Assembly: GCA_949358305.1 (NCBI GenBank)
Contig: OX442314.1
Span: 39,741,081-39,805,080 of the forward strand
Source of the DNA: Strigamia acuminata
Taxonomy: Eukaryota; Arthropoda; Chilopoda; Geophilomorpha; Linotaeniidae
Length of the DNA: 64,000 nucleotides
Direction: 5' to 3'
Shown: piece by piece, positions 12,461 through 24,465 of the stretch
Layout of the letters: each line of letters begins with the position of its first letter
Position numbering within the stretch: the stretch's first letter is position 1
Program-made: the position numbers and the translations under genes
The notes under the pieces: generated by a model
The model's database searches: none
Told to the model about the DNA's origin: nothing
The model's input: only the letters and a program-made list of their open reading frames with translations

Positions 12461-13703
12461 GAGAATGGGCCACCGCCGGCCGGTGGGGCCAATCGTCGCG
12501 GGTGGGCGGGGCAGGCAGCCAACCGTCCACCGATCGATCGATCGATTGATTGATCGACCGACCAATCAATCGGTTTTCAGATTTCGGGTTTTCACGGGTC
12601 CCAGGTTTTTCAGGTTTTTCAGATTTTTCAGATTTTTCAGATTTCAGATTTCAGATTTCAGATTTCAGATTTCACATCGAATAATGTACGGAGTCTCTTC
12701 GGTGCCATTCTCATTTTGACCGTTAAGGACAGACAGACTGCTCCTCGACCAGGACCGACTAATGCGACAACTAGACCCGTCGCTCGTCGCGCGAGCCCGC
12801 CTCATTTTTTTCGCTCGTTTATTCACGCTTAGTTTTAAGAAAAATTTTCAAATTTTACAAATGTACACGAATAAAAAGACCGTTTACTTTTCGCTCCAAT
12901 TGTTTATTCTTTATACGCCTTTACAACTCACTCTTACGAGAAGATAAATAGAAAACGAGAAAATATAATCGATCGACCACGCCGTCGGCGCCTAACCCGA
13001 ACCCGTAGTCCCCGCTTCGTTCTTCTCCTCCCCCGTCCACGGGACGGGCCGAACACCGAACACCGAGCGCCGAGCGCTGCGCGGGCACCTGGTGGCGCAA
13101 CCGGGCAACATGACGCGGCACGATTCAAAACGCCGATCATTTATTCGTTTCATTTTATTTTGTTTCGTTTCGTTTCATTTTATTGTTTCACTTTGTTTTA
13201 TTTTGTTTCATTTTTTCTTTTTAATTCGCATCGCCGAGCGTCGCGTCGCAGCGCCGTGACATCGAGGTGAACAGCGGATCAAGCTTTTCCCCGCCATTGT
13301 TGTGCCCTTCTCCTTCTTCGCGACGCACACGCGTACATATATCGGTTCGTTGGACTCCGTAGAGTGGGAAAAACAAACAAACAAACAAACAAAAAAAAAA
13401 CGAACAAACGAGTAAGTAAGGCTATCCAATCGCATTATTTCTTAAAAAAAAAAAACAAACAAACGAGAGAAGAAACGGAGCGGGCGAATAAAAACGGCGT
13501 GCCATGCGGGACAGCGTGCGTGAGCACGGAGGAGGGGGGAAACCCCGTCGATATCAAGCGACTAGATTCAACGTTGGTTTTGTGGTTACTACTCGCGGCG
13601 CTATTATTTGTCCGTCCGTTCGTCCGTTAATCGGTCTAACGAATTAACCAATTAATTGATTAAACGACCAATTCGTTTATAAGTAGGCGATTGATTGACG
13701 AAA
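12461..13703. other. Region upstream of gene 1
   Basis: Holds short tandem runs (GATC/GATT at about 12530-12555, TTTTTCAGA and TTTCAGA runs at about 12605-12670), AAAC runs near 13375 and 13455, and poly-A stretches. No gene is supported. The promoter and 5' untranslated region of gene 1 should lie in its right part. Confidence 0.4.
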
Positions 13704-15005
13704 ATGGACGACGAGCAACGAGGAGTGGGCGAAGAACGGACGGGAGTGAACCCCGAGGGCGGAGGTGTCACGGAGACCCACGCGGAAACGGGCGCCGAGG
13801 AGGTGGTGCACGTTTTGTCGTCGCCGTACGGAACAGCGGGAACCGAGAGCGCGGACCCGGGCGCCAGCCAGTCGTTTCCGAGCACGTTGTCCGGATTGGA
13901 AGGTGTGCGCAAACCCCGTCCAATGTAAGTACCACGGCGCGACCGAGTTCGTGCGGGATACCATTTACATTTGTTTTCGTTTTTCGATAGACGACTCGAC
14001 AGCGACAACGACGACGACAACGACAATGGCAATGGCAACAACGGCGGTGGCGGCGACAACGGCAACGGCGGCAACGAAGCCAACGACGGCAACAGCGGCG
14101 GTGACGGGGCAACGGGGCGCGAGGTCGAAGCCATGCAAGCCAAGATCAACACCCTGGAAGTTGAACTGGAAGAATTGAGGTCGAACCTCGCCAACCACGG
14201 CGAAAGACTGGGGGCTCTCGAGGCGATGCTCCCAGTCCCTCCCAGCGGGTCGCAGTCGCAACAAACAGACTTTGGCTCCTACGACTCTGCGAAGGTGAGC
14301 AACGGCGCCCGCCCGTGTCGTCGATTCACTCGTTTTTTCTTCTTCTTCTTCTTCTTCTTCTCCTTCGTTCAGGACAAGCCCGTTCGCAGCAGGGCGGGGA
14401 TGTGTTGGCTGTGCCGCAGGAAACGCGCGAACTACGCCTACGCCTACGACGACGACGACGGCGACGGCGACGACGACGACGATGGCGGCGGATGGAAACC
14501 GGCTGGCCCACTCAGGGACATTGGCGATCACTGGCGGAGTGTGCACACCGTGGCCAAAGACTTTGAGGCGGCCAGGAAATTGCTGCGCGGCCACATCGGC
14601 ACATTCGACGGCTTTTGCCAGGTACGTATGTGTTTCCTCGCGCGGTCGCTCGGTGTCGTCGCTGAACAAATCGTATGTTTTTTTTTTTTTGTTTTTTTAC
14701 CCGACAGGAACTGTTTTCGACGACGGAGCACGCGCCCGACTGCCCTTTGTGCGACACGCAGCCGGATGACCTGAGGCAACATCTTTGGACGAAACATAAA
14801 TTTTACGTACCGATCGCGACGATAAGGTCGAGCATCGACCAAAGGGGGTGCGACGAACCGAAACTACCGGCGCCGAAACGCCCGGCGCCGCAACGTGTCT
14901 CGGATCAACCGAAACGACGAAAGGGCGAGGCAGAAAAGAAGGTGAAAGAAAAACGTTTCGGTTTATTCGTTCGTCCATTGATTATTTTAATTTTTTATTC
15001 ACTCA

Positions 15006-15040
<35 letters not shown>

Positions 15041-15369
15041 ACACACACACAGGTAGTCATCCCAGTAGAACAAAGCTACTTGGACCTGATGAAGGAAGGG
15101 TACACGAAGTGGATGTCGAACGTGCGTGACTGACTCGCGTCGAGGACTCGATCAATCTATCGATCGAATTGACTCGTTCGTTTTCTTTTTCAGGAAGCCA
15201 TCGACATGGTGCAACAACGCCCGGTGCTGGATCTCCTCTTCGGAAAGGACAAAGTCAGGGGCTTGTTTTCCATGCCCGCTTCTTTCCCTTCCCCGCGTCC
15301 CTCTCCTCTCGCTGGTACCTTTCGCATTGCCCCCGCTGCTGCAACTGCTCTTCGCACCGCCGAACAACA

Positions 15370-15660
15370 AGCCAAATCCGCCGCCGAGCAACGCGCCAAA
15401 TCCGCCGCCGAGCAACGCGCCAAATCCGCCGCCGAGCAACGCGCCAAATCCGCCGCCGAGCAACGCGCCAAATCCGCCGCCGAGCAACGCGCCAAATCCG
15501 CCGCCGAGCAACGCGCCAAATCCGCCGCCGAGCAACGCGCCAAATCCGCCGCCGAGCAACGCGCCAAATCCGCCGCCGAGCAACGCGCCAAATCCGCCGC
15601 CGAGCAACGCGCCAAATCCGCCGCCGAGCAACGTGCCAAACCCACCACCGAGCAACGCGC
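15370..15660 (+). repeat. 24-bp coding minisatellite in gene 1 exon 6 (copy A)
   Basis: Twelve 24-bp units (GCCGCCGAGCAACGCGCCAA core) encode SAAEQRAK repeats, the last two diverged. The other copy of the gene has nine. The length is a multiple of three and every frame through it stays open, which explains several long false open frames on both strands. Confidence 0.9.
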
Positions 15661-16321
15661 CAAATCTACTGTTGTTGCCGCTAAACACGCCGGATCCATT
15701 AAACGTGCAGACGACAATAGCAACAGCAGCAGCAGCAGCGGCGGCGACGACGACGGCGCCGAGGACAGTGGTGCCGACCTCTTCACCGGCGCCCGCCCCG
15801 ATCGTGGTGCCGGTGCCGGTGCCACCAGCAAGTCCCGAGAATACGACGTCGACCTCTCGCGCGATCCCATCACCGTACGCGGCTTCACTTTCGTGCGTAG
15901 TCGGGTACCCGGCATCCCGCTCGTCCGCGACGACGACGATGATGAGGAACGCGCTCGCCGCGAAGTCCGCAAGAAGAACCGCGCGAAGGTAGAGTGCGAA
16001 GGCCAAATGATCCGCGCACAGAGTCGCGAGATACAGCGTCGGCGAGAAAGTGAGTTCGAACTCGAACACGCCGAACACGAGCCCTCGCCCGGGCACAGTC
16101 GCGGCACCGGGTCGCGGTCGCGGTCGCGGTCGCGGTCGCAATCGCGGTCGCAGTCGCAGTCGCGGTCGCAGTCGCAGTCGCGGTCGCGGTCGCGATCGCA
16201 GTCGCGGTCGCGGTCGCAGTCGAAGGAGTCGCGATCGAAGGAGTCGCGATCGAAGGAGTCGCAGTCGCAGTCGTGGTCGCAGTCGCGGTCATCTTCTTCG
16301 CGGCCGTTTTCGCAACCGTTC

Positions 16322-16857
16322 TGTAGGCAGAGAATGCGCAAAATATCGGTGTAAACCGATTGAAAGCGTGAATTGGCGCTGTGCGACCCGCACAGACGTT
16401 AACGATACGACGCGTATCGTTTCGGAAATGCGCGCGGCCTAATGCCGCTTATATGCGCTAGCAAGAAGCACTAAAGGTGCTTTAAATCAAACACAATGAG
16501 TAAAACAATAAAAACGGTTTAATTAAATAGTAATACATTACAAATAGGTATCCAAACAGGTGGGAAAGCAGCTAAGTCATACACGGCTGTGTATGACGCC
16601 ATCTTGGATGAAAAAGCAATGGGTAGTGGCACCTAGTGCCGGGAATTTACATTAAGTTTGAACAAATCATTTGATAATAGGACAAATCCTAGCATAAAGT
16701 GATAAAAGTATGGAATTACATACGGGACAGCGCAAAACGAATGGTAACATCGAAATCAATTAAATAATAACAAAGATGCGCTGTATACCTAAACACAAAG
16801 GGAAAACTAGGAAATAACAAATGTATTCATCGATACAAAATGGTCTTTTGACCAACA
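16322..16857 (-). repeat. 3' LTR of copia family 1
   Basis: 536 bp, matches 22981-23516 by eye; TG...CA ends. Directly inside it (16858-16870) the minus strand reads GAAGAGGGGATT, the polypurine tract that primes plus-strand synthesis. Confidence 0.93.
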
Positions 16858-17067
16858 AATCCCCTCTTCGATGGAAATATTTATCAGGGGACAAGATGAA
16901 CGTAAACTGGAATTACAGTTGATAATCGTTGAGAAAAAAAAGATGATAAAGTCGAACCATCGGGCCGGGTACTGTCGTGGTTATCACTTAACTAAGCTCG
17001 GTATTCCCACAGAAACCCGATGATCCTCGAAGTCGGGTGAAAAGAAACTAGGAATGTCACGATAAGT

Positions 17068-20000
17068 TTATGCTCGGAAGATCTTCGAAATCAATGATCG
17101 TAAACGTTCCGAAGATAGCCACTTTGTGAATATGTCGGCGGTATTAGCTTCGCCGGCTACCTTTCGAAGATCGAAGACTCCCGCAGTAAACCACTCCCTG
17201 AGCCAGTGAAACTTCACGCGAATATGCTTCGTCTTCGCGTTCTCGATATCATTAGATGTGAATTGAATCGAGGCCAGGGCGTCCGAATACACGATAGGTC
17301 GGGATAGACGATTGAGAATCGGGAATTCGGTGTACACGCTGTCGAGCCAGAAAATCTCCTTCACGCACTCAACCAGGGCGATAAATTCAGCTTCCATGGT
17401 TGAGCACGCTACGGTCGACTGTTTGCGACAGGACCAGCCAATAGGGACATTTCCAACGTATACGATGTATCCTCCGAAGCTCAATGATGTCTCCGGATCG
17501 CTTGCCCACGACGCGTCGGTAAATGCAGATAGTTGACTAGAAGAGCAACCGGATAACTCGATGCAAAGCTCCGCAGTGTTTGCCACGTACTGCAGAACCT
17601 GTAACAGGGCGCGGATGTGGGTTCGATTATAGCACGTGTTGTACTGTGCCAAAGCGATGACGGAATAGAGTATGTCGGGACGAGTTCTCGATGCCAAAAA
17701 CAGAAGTGAACCGATTAGAGATCGGTATGGAAAATCTTCCAAGTTTTCGGTCGATCCTCTAACGAGTGTCGTTCCCGGGGTCACTGGTGTCTTGACGAGA
17801 TTATTGGTCGACGCCCCGAATTTCTTAACCAGTTTGGCGATATAAGCACGTTGCGTTATGAACGTGCGTCCGGCGTCGCGGATAAACTCGACGCCTAATA
17901 ACTTCGTGATTGGACCGAGGTTGACTATATCGAATTTCGAAGAGATGAGACGGATTAGCTGATTAAAAACGCTGTCGGACGCGTAAAACACGACGATATC
18001 GTCCACGTAGACGAGCATAACAGCTGTATTCCCGAACACGTAAACACAATTACATGCTGGCAGTCTTCGAAATCCGAGGGCCCGAAGTGTCTCGTCAAGT
18101 TTCTCGAACCATTGTCTCCCGGATTGGTGGAGGCCGTAAAGCGATTTGAGAAGAAGCCACACGTTATTTGGATCAGTGCATGTGGCACCTGCAGGGATTC
18201 TCATGTATACGTTATGCTTTAATTCCCCGTACAGGTACGCACCTTTCACGTCGAGGTGGGCGTCCTGCCAACCACGCAATACGACGAGAAGACAGAAAAA
18301 CAGACGGATCAATATGAAGTTCACGACTGGGCTAAACACCTCATCAAAATCGACTCCGAGGGTTTGATAAAAACCTTGTGCTACTAAGCGTGCTCGGTAT
18401 CGGGTGACGGTTCCGGCTGCATCGGTTTTGAGTTTAAAAATCCACTTGCAGCCAAGAATAGTGGTGTCGGGTGGTCGGGGAACTTCTTTATAGATTTCTC
18501 GCTCTTTGAACATATCGAGTTCCTCTCCGATTGCTTCACGCCATTTCGGAGCGTCGTTGAACTTGGGAATTTCGGCGAATGAAGCCGGCTCGGTTCGGCA
18601 CAGATGAGCCGCATGACGAACGCCCGGAAGAGTTGGCAATTTGTGTTCGAGATTACCGAAGAAAAACAGTCCGGGGTCGTAATCAATATTGTTCAACATA
18701 CAATACTCCTCGATGTCGTGATAAGATCTTAGACGGATCTTCGGAGTTGGAAAATAATAGACATCAATTAAGATCTTCCCGGGTTTTTGATCCTTTCTCA
18801 GGTGTTCCTCGCGTACCCATTCACGGCACTCGCCATCTCCACCGACGAATCGCCACTTATGAGTAGTGTGGCGCGCAGTCGCTGGTGAATTGGGATCGGG
18901 GTCGAAAATTTGCAACCCTTGCGCAGCCTGATCATCAACACGTTGCTGACGACGCGTCGTAATAAATCTCGGCGTCGGTACCGGTGTTTCACGGGGAAGA
19001 GAAGGCGCTGCCGATCGCTGAGGTGATGGCGGAGCGGATGTACGAGGAGTTGTCGGAGGCGATGGTCGTGCCGATTGTTCCGCTGACGCATCAACGTGTT
19101 CGGATGTTTCCGGATAAATTGACAATTCGTCCATCTCTCGGATGTCGTGGTCCGTATCACGTTCCTCTTCATATGAAATATGATGGGATTGTCGAAGAGA
19201 CGCAGAACCCGGAGGTAAGGTCGCACATAAATCCAGCAATGCCCGTTCCGGAGTTGTCGGTGGTGGTATGTGGATGTGCGGAAAAGCCAGAGGCGTGTGC
19301 ATCGAAGCGGATGCCGTCGACACACGTTCGGAATCGTTCGCAGAATGTTCTGACGCCTCGGAATCAGATCCTTTCGGCCACTGATGGTAATGTAGGTTAT
19401 CATCAAATGTAACGGTTTGCTGTCCGGGACCAGTAAACGATTGTTGCGGCTGCTGCGTCGAAATTTTGATGGATTTCCGATACGACTGCCGCTCATCGAT
19501 CTTAACGTGAATAGATTCGTAGACTTGGTTGTCAGTTGGGTTCCAAATTCTGTATCCACGGGTCCCTGAAGCGTAGCCGACTAAATATCCCTCCCAGGCC
19601 CGCGGATCCAGCTTCTTGCGTCCTGGTGCGGTGTAGTGCACCCAGCACTTGGAACCGACTTTTCGTAGATGTCGTAACGAAAGGGCTCTCTGTCGCCAAA
19701 GGATATACGGAACTTGATTGTTAAGTCGAGAATGAGGGCTCCGATTCTTGATGTAGGCAAACGTGACCGCTAGCTCGGCCCAGAGCGCCTCCGGCAACTT
19801 AGTCTCGGATAAGACTGCACGAAAGTTGTCGGCCATTGTCCGGTTTATGCGCTCGGCCGTGCCGTTCATCTGTGGTGACGACGGATTTGTCCGTTGACCT
19901 TGGATGCCCTTGGCTTGTAGATATCGGAGAAACTCGTTTGACATAAACTCTCCGCCTCGATCAGTCCGAATCGCTTTTATTTGCGTGTCCTGGATTCTCT

Positions 20001-22071
20001 CAACTCGAGCAACGAAGTCCTTAAAGGTTGCGAAAACCTGCGATTTCTGGGCTAGCGGTATAATCCAGCAATAGCGTGTTGCGTCGTCGATGACGGTAAG
20101 GACAAAACGTGCTCCTCCAAACGATGGAACTGGGGCTGGCCCCCAAATATCCATGTGGAGAAGGTCCAAAGGCTTCGTAGTCGAGGGATTAGGATCAGGC
20201 TTATGAGAAGCTTTTGTCGATTTGGCTATTCTGCAGTCGTTGCAGGCCAATTCCCTGCTCACTTCCCCTGGTGACATTCCGTAAACTTGGTCGTTTGCGG
20301 CCAATAGCTTCATTCCATTCGTATGAAGGTGGCCAAGACGGCTATGCCATAAGCCGGTGGCGTCCTTGACGGAGGCTGGATTGGCGATGACCTTCTTTTT
20401 AGGTTGAGACGGGTTGCCAAGGGGAGGAAAGGAATTTGCATTTGGAATTGCAATAGGAGTTGCCGTTGGGATTGACTGTAGGGCATTCGCATAGGAAGGA
20501 AGGGTGGTCAAATCGTTGTGGATTTGAGTAGGGATAGGAGGAGGAATCGGATTGGTTGGAATGGGAGCTTGTTGGACGGGAATTTGCTTCACGGGTTCAA
20601 CTAGCGGCATTTCAATCCGAAAATCCGTAATTTCTCGTTGCTGTCCTTTTCCCTTTTTCGGTTTGGGAATTTTAATGAAATCCTCTTCCGTAGTCACGTA
20701 CATTTGCGGCGGTAGCGTTGGAGTCGGTTGTACAGTGGGAGAAACCGTTGTCGCAAATGTCGGATTTGTACACAAACCGTCCACATAATAAAGACCTCCT
20801 CTCTCCTTTGCACGAATAAGAGGGCTGCGAATGTCCGATTCGTAAACATGTATCTCACTATTGAAAATGTGGATATGATGTCGCGCCTTGTCTATCTTCG
20901 AAACCGAAATCAAGTTTGCCTCGAAATTCGGCGCGTAAAGGACGTTTGTTAAATTCACGGTGCACCGGGTCTTATCGATCGCCATTAGCAAACGAACCGT
21001 TCCTTTTCCCGTCACTTGGGACTTTCCCTGTCCCAACTCGATGTCGAATGGAATGACATCGGTGAACTCGGTGAAACCGGCACGCACGTGAGATACGTGA
21101 TCTGTAGCGCCGCAATCCAGAATCCACTCATTGGATTGCATAAAATGAGCGACTGGACGTTGGATAACCTGCGGCGCATTGACAAAATATGTCCCCTCTC
21201 GGTGTGGATGCGAGCTTTCTCGGGGACGCGCGTTGTTGGCCTTCGCAGCAGCGTTCTTGTTGCGCCGGCGACTCTTGCTCCGAGAATTACGTTGGAGTGA
21301 AACCGTAGGTTGTCCCTGTTGTTGACGGGGTGGACGTGGACATCGGTTCGCGTAATGTCCGAGCTGGTCGCAATTAAAACACTTCACTGTCGAGATATCA
21401 CGAGGTCCGGATTTATTTCGGGGTCGGAATTGTCCCTTCATAGACGTGTGAGCTGATGATTGGCTCGTTCCGAGCAACCCGATGGATTTGAGCCGCATGT
21501 GCTCGGAAATCAGCTGCTCGGCGACATCCTTCGGCGTGAATTGGGGATCCGGCCAGTGGTATATGGCAAATGTTGCCTGAGCATATTCAGGCGGCAGACA
21601 CTTCAAATACTGGTATGCGTGGTGAACCGGGCTAATAATCTCGTTGACATCGCTTAGTTGCCGCACGTAATTGTCGACGCGGGCAATGAAGTCCGGCATA
21701 TCTTCGCCAGGTTGGAGTTGGAGGCTGAGAAACTCCCAGCGCATCGCCGCTTGACGGGCTCTAGAGCTGGGTGCGTAGGTTTTCGCCAACTTGTCCCACG
21801 CCTCCTTTGGCGTGTTACAGGTTTCCAAAACTGTACGCTTGGCGGGGCTCACATGGATGTATATGTGGCCTAGGGCCTTGTCCTTCTTCACCATAAAGCG
21901 ATCAAGTTCTTTTGGCGTCAGGGTGGCAATGTGCTCTGCCTCCTTATCCTCCGTTACGTGACGCCAAAGCCCTTCCGATTTTAAGAGAAACTGCATCGAC
22001 AATCGCCATTGTTCATAATTGTCGACACCGAGAACCGGAATTAAACTGTTCGAGTTGGCCGCTTTCTGCAT
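17068..22071 (-). CDS. Copia polyprotein, family 1 (Gag-protease-integrase-RT-RNase H)
   Basis: One open frame of 1667 residues. Order: Gag-like region (1-230); CCHC zinc knuckle CFNCDQLGHYANRC (231-244); aspartic protease with DCGATDH (319-325), where most relatives have DSG; GAG-pre-integrase segment (LWHSRLGHLH, about 574); integrase core with D641, D704 and E740; long S/P/T-rich linker (about 890-1060); reverse transcriptase with D1274 and YVDD at 1355-1358; RNase H with D1519, E1560 and D1597. The protease-integrase-RT-RNase H order is the copia hallmark. No frameshift separates gag from pol. All catalytic residues I can place are present, so the element could be autonomous. Transcription would start in the LTR at 22981-23516. 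Confidence 0.95.
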   Translation of the reverse strand: MQKAANSNSLIPVLGVDNYEQWRLSMQFLLKSEGLWRHVTEDKEAEHIATLTPKELDRFMVKKDKALGHIYIHVSPAKRTVLETCNTPKEAWDKLAKTYAPSSRARQAAMRWEFLSLQLQPGEDMPDFIARVDNYVRQLSDVNEIISPVHHAYQYLKCLPPEYAQATFAIYHWPDPQFTPKDVAEQLISEHMRLKSIGLLGTSQSSAHTSMKGQFRPRNKSGPRDISTVKCFNCDQLGHYANRCPRPPRQQQGQPTVSLQRNSRSKSRRRNKNAAAKANNARPRESSHPHREGTYFVNAPQVIQRPVAHFMQSNEWILDCGATDHVSHVRAGFTEFTDVIPFDIELGQGKSQVTGKGTVRLLMAIDKTRCTVNLTNVLYAPNFEANLISVSKIDKARHHIHIFNSEIHVYESDIRSPLIRAKERGGLYYVDGLCTNPTFATTVSPTVQPTPTLPPQMYVTTEEDFIKIPKPKKGKGQQREITDFRIEMPLVEPVKQIPVQQAPIPTNPIPPPIPTQIHNDLTTLPSYANALQSIPTATPIAIPNANSFPPLGNPSQPKKKVIANPASVKDATGLWHSRLGHLHTNGMKLLAANDQVYGMSPGEVSRELACNDCRIAKSTKASHKPDPNPSTTKPLDLLHMDIWGPAPVPSFGGARFVLTVIDDATRYCWIIPLAQKSQVFATFKDFVARVERIQDTQIKAIRTDRGGEFMSNEFLRYLQAKGIQGQRTNPSSPQMNGTAERINRTMADNFRAVLSETKLPEALWAELAVTFAYIKNRSPHSRLNNQVPYILWRQRALSLRHLRKVGSKCWVHYTAPGRKKLDPRAWEGYLVGYASGTRGYRIWNPTDNQVYESIHVKIDERQSYRKSIKISTQQPQQSFTGPGQQTVTFDDNLHYHQWPKGSDSEASEHSANDSERVSTASASMHTPLAFPHIHIPPPTTPERALLDLCATLPPGSASLRQSHHISYEEERDTDHDIREMDELSIYPETSEHVDASAEQSARPSPPTTPRTSAPPSPQRSAAPSLPRETPVPTPRFITTRRQQRVDDQAAQGLQIFDPDPNSPATARHTTHKWRFVGGDGECREWVREEHLRKDQKPGKILIDVYYFPTPKIRLRSYHDIEEYCMLNNIDYDPGLFFFGNLEHKLPTLPGVRHAAHLCRTEPASFAEIPKFNDAPKWREAIGEELDMFKEREIYKEVPRPPDTTILGCKWIFKLKTDAAGTVTRYRARLVAQGFYQTLGVDFDEVFSPVVNFILIRLFFCLLVVLRGWQDAHLDVKGAYLYGELKHNVYMRIPAGATCTDPNNVWLLLKSLYGLHQSGRQWFEKLDETLRALGFRRLPACNCVYVFGNTAVMLVYVDDIVVFYASDSVFNQLIRLISSKFDIVNLGPITKLLGVEFIRDAGRTFITQRAYIAKLVKKFGASTNNLVKTPVTPGTTLVRGSTENLEDFPYRSLIGSLLFLASRTRPDILYSVIALAQYNTCYNRTHIRALLQVLQYVANTAELCIELSGCSSSQLSAFTDASWASDPETSLSFGGYIVYVGNVPIGWSCRKQSTVACSTMEAEFIALVECVKEIFWLDSVYTEFPILNRLSRPIVYSDALASIQFTSNDIENAKTKHIRVKFHWLREWFTAGVFDLRKVAGEANTADIFTKWLSSERLRSLISKIFRA

Positions 22072-22980
22072 CGTAGATCGATTCGCGAAGAGCGTAACAC
22101 AACGCGAAAATCACACTGACTCAGAGAGAGGCGCTGAAATGTCGCACAAGATTGGAGCACTTTTCACAATTTTCACAATTCGGAGCACTTCACTGCACGG
22201 TTCCCTCGGTGTTCGAGGCGAAAAACCACAAATTGGGCAATTCCTTCTGAAGGAATCAAATAACCTCCGGTTGCCAGTCTGAGAGGGTCCGATCGGCTTC
22301 CTGGAGCCGCGGGAAACCTCACTTGTACCACGACAAGCACAACCGGAGAATACGTGTAAGCTTGACCGGACTCGATCCAAGGGCAAACACGATTCTAAAG
22401 GAACCCCCAAAAGCCTTAATAATATCTTAAAATTAACAATAGTATTTCGACAGAAGGAGAAATAGGTGAATCGATCGCGGTTGCGATCCTCGTGCAAATG
22501 AAGGCACGGCGCAGTTTTCTCGAAAAACTGGAAAAAGCGCAAATTCGGATTGAAAAATCCGAATTTCTTCTCGATAAATCGAGGCTCTTCGTCCGGAAAA
22601 TAATAGATCGACGATACTGTGCATACGCCGGGGTATACACAGCGGAATTCGATCCGTTTCTCGTTGAAAAACGTCGCTTCGACGTTGGCGAAGCGAAAAT
22701 CGACGTGAAATCTGCAAAAAGAAAGAATTTCTCTCGAAATTCGCGAATCCCGCGGAATTTCGGAGAAAATTAGACAAATAATGGTGTGATTGACGACCCT
22801 GGTCGTCTGTGAACGTCGATAAAACGTCGGCGTCGCAGGCGAGACGAAAATCGAGACAAAATGGCCGCCGAAAATCTGAAAATAAAAATATCGGCGCAAA
22901 TTCGCGAATTTCGCGAAAAAACGTCGATAAATTAGGCGAATGGAGTGGTTGTTTAACCAACAACCACCCTCTGCTACCAA
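22072..22980 (-). other. Copia family 1 leader and primer binding site
   Basis: A 909-bp untranslated leader between 5' LTR and polyprotein. The minus strand reads TGGTAGCAGAGGGTGG at 22979-22964, one base inside the LTR. This complements the known 3' end of eukaryotic initiator tRNA-Met, the usual copia primer. Open frames in the leader are not conserved and are not called. Confidence 0.85.
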
Positions 22981-23516
22981 TGTAGGCAGAGAATGCGCAA
23001 AATATCGGTGTAAACCGATTGAAAGCGTGAATTGGCGCTGTGCGACCCGCACAGACGTTAACGATACGACGCGTATCGTTTCGGAAATGCGCGCGGCCTA
23101 ATGCCGCTTATATGCGCTAGCAAGAAGCACTAAAGGTGCTTTAAATCAAACACAATGAGTAAAACAATAAAAACGGTTTAATTAAATAGTAATACATTAC
23201 AAATAGGTATCCAAACAGGTGGGAAAGCAGCTAAGTCATACACGGCTGTGTATGACGCCATCTTGGATGAAAAAGCAATGGGTAGTGGCACCTAGTGCCG
23301 GGAATTTACATTAAGTTTGAACAAATCATTTGATAATAGGACAAATCCTAGCATAAAGTGATAAAAGTATGGAATTACATACGGGACAGCGCAAAACGAA
23401 TGGTAACATCGAAATCAATTAAATAATAACAAAGATGCGCTGTATACCTAAACACAAAGGGAAAACTAGGAAATAACAAATGTATTCATCGATACAAAAT
23501 GGTCTTTTGACCAACA
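22981..23516 (-). repeat. 5' LTR of copia family 1
   Basis: 536 bp, same sequence as 16322-16857, followed by target duplication CGTTC at 23517-23521. Should carry the element promoter and polyadenylation signal; no confident TATA box was assigned. Confidence 0.93.
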
Positions 23517-23859
23517 CGTTCAAGGTAAGAAACGAAAAATCTCGTCCCGTATTGTCTCGTTTTTCTTTCTTTCTTTCTTTCTTTCTTTCTCGTATCCGTT
23601 CACAAATTCGCTCGTTTCAAATTTCAGACGTCCCTGTATCGCCACGATCGGAGTGGTGCCGCTGGCTCCAAGGCAACCGGTTGCGACAGTATCTACTGTC
23701 TCGGGGTGGCCGACCCGCGGATCAAATGCTCCGAGTGTTTATGCTCGGTGCACGAAGAGTGCGTGGGGCGGCCGTGGACCAAACGACTCGGCCGAAGCGA
23801 AGGTTTTGTCTGCAGCGGTTGTCGCGACGAACCCCTCTGCTCCAAACTGCGGTAGTTTA

Positions 23860-23914
<55 letters not shown>

Positions 23915-24465
23915 GTGGTGTTGATCGTTTTTCGTTCGTCGAACTAATCCCGAATTTCTCTCGCAGGTGCTCCGTCTACACGACCAAAGAGGGCCTGGCC
24001 CGCAAAGAGCACGCTTGCTACCGGCACATCGCGAATGTCCTCCGAGGCGAGTCGGCGAGTTGGCGGATGAGCGCGTTTAAAAGGACCACCGACGCGCGAG
24101 AAGACCTGGTGACGGACCAACACGAGGCGTTGATCAGAGACAAGGCGGTGGTACGGGTTAACGAATTGTTCTCTCGTTCGTTCGTTCGCTCGTTTAAATT
24201 TCCATCCACGTTTCAGAGTCGATGGCTGGTTCGCAAGATCGAGGGTCTCTACGAAGCGGAGGTCAGTTTGCTTCCACCGAAAGGCATTCCCCGCATGCCG
24301 CCGGATCGTCTCGCGACGATAGTGCCCAAGGTCTTGGTCCCGGAGTACATGGTCCGGTTGATCGCGGCAACGGAGGATATCGACCGGGACCACGCGGAGT
24401 TTCTATTGGAATACTGTGACCGTCCGCCGTATGCACTCGACGACCGGAGCTTTGAGTCGGTGTGA

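Larger units (their letters stand above)
16322..23516 (-). mobile_element. Complete Ty1/copia LTR retrotransposon, family 1
   Basis: A 7195-bp element in minus orientation within exon 6 of gene 1. It has two 536-bp LTRs that look identical by eye and begin TG and end CA, a 5-bp target duplication CGTTC (16317-16321 and 23517-23521), a primer site, a polypurine tract and one uninterrupted polyprotein. The empty site is visible in the second gene copy near 56745-56751. Identical LTRs and an intact frame indicate a recent insertion. Confidence 0.95.
13704..24465 (+). pseudogene. Gene 1, copy A: zinc-finger/RS/PHD-like protein broken by a copia element
   Basis: Exons: 13704-13924, 13991-14294, 14373-14621, 14708-14941, 15053-15121, 15194-16321 continuing at 23522-23524, 23628-23851, 23967-24150, 24217-24465. 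All borders are GT-AG and all phases agree; without the insert the product is about 954 residues. Order of parts: acidic N/G/D-rich start; short coiled coil (about 125-155); finger 1 (C186, C189, H228, H233); finger 2 (C270, C273, H283, H288); basic linker; twelve 8-residue SAAEQRAK-type repeats; arginine/serine-rich tract; PHD-like C4HC3 finger in exon 7 (about 755-801); C-terminal tail ending FESV. Family function unknown; RS and PHD-like parts suggest a nuclear chromatin or RNA role (inference). A 7195-bp copia element sits after residue 735, so this copy should not yield full-length protein. The 66-bp intron 24151-24216 is in frame and could be retained. Confidence 0.75.

Noticed and set aside
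15152-16141. Long minus-strand open frame with glycine/leucine repeats inside gene 1 exon 6 (and similar frames at 48992-49774, 15190-16341, 49030-50013)
   Set aside because: The 24-bp repeat and the arginine/serine repeats have no stop in any frame, so these are shadows; the plus-strand frame is the one joined by consistent splice sites.
22111-23052. 313-residue minus-strand frame in the leader of copia family 1
   Set aside because: It crosses the primer binding site and LTR border, has no domain, and family 2 has nothing equivalent.
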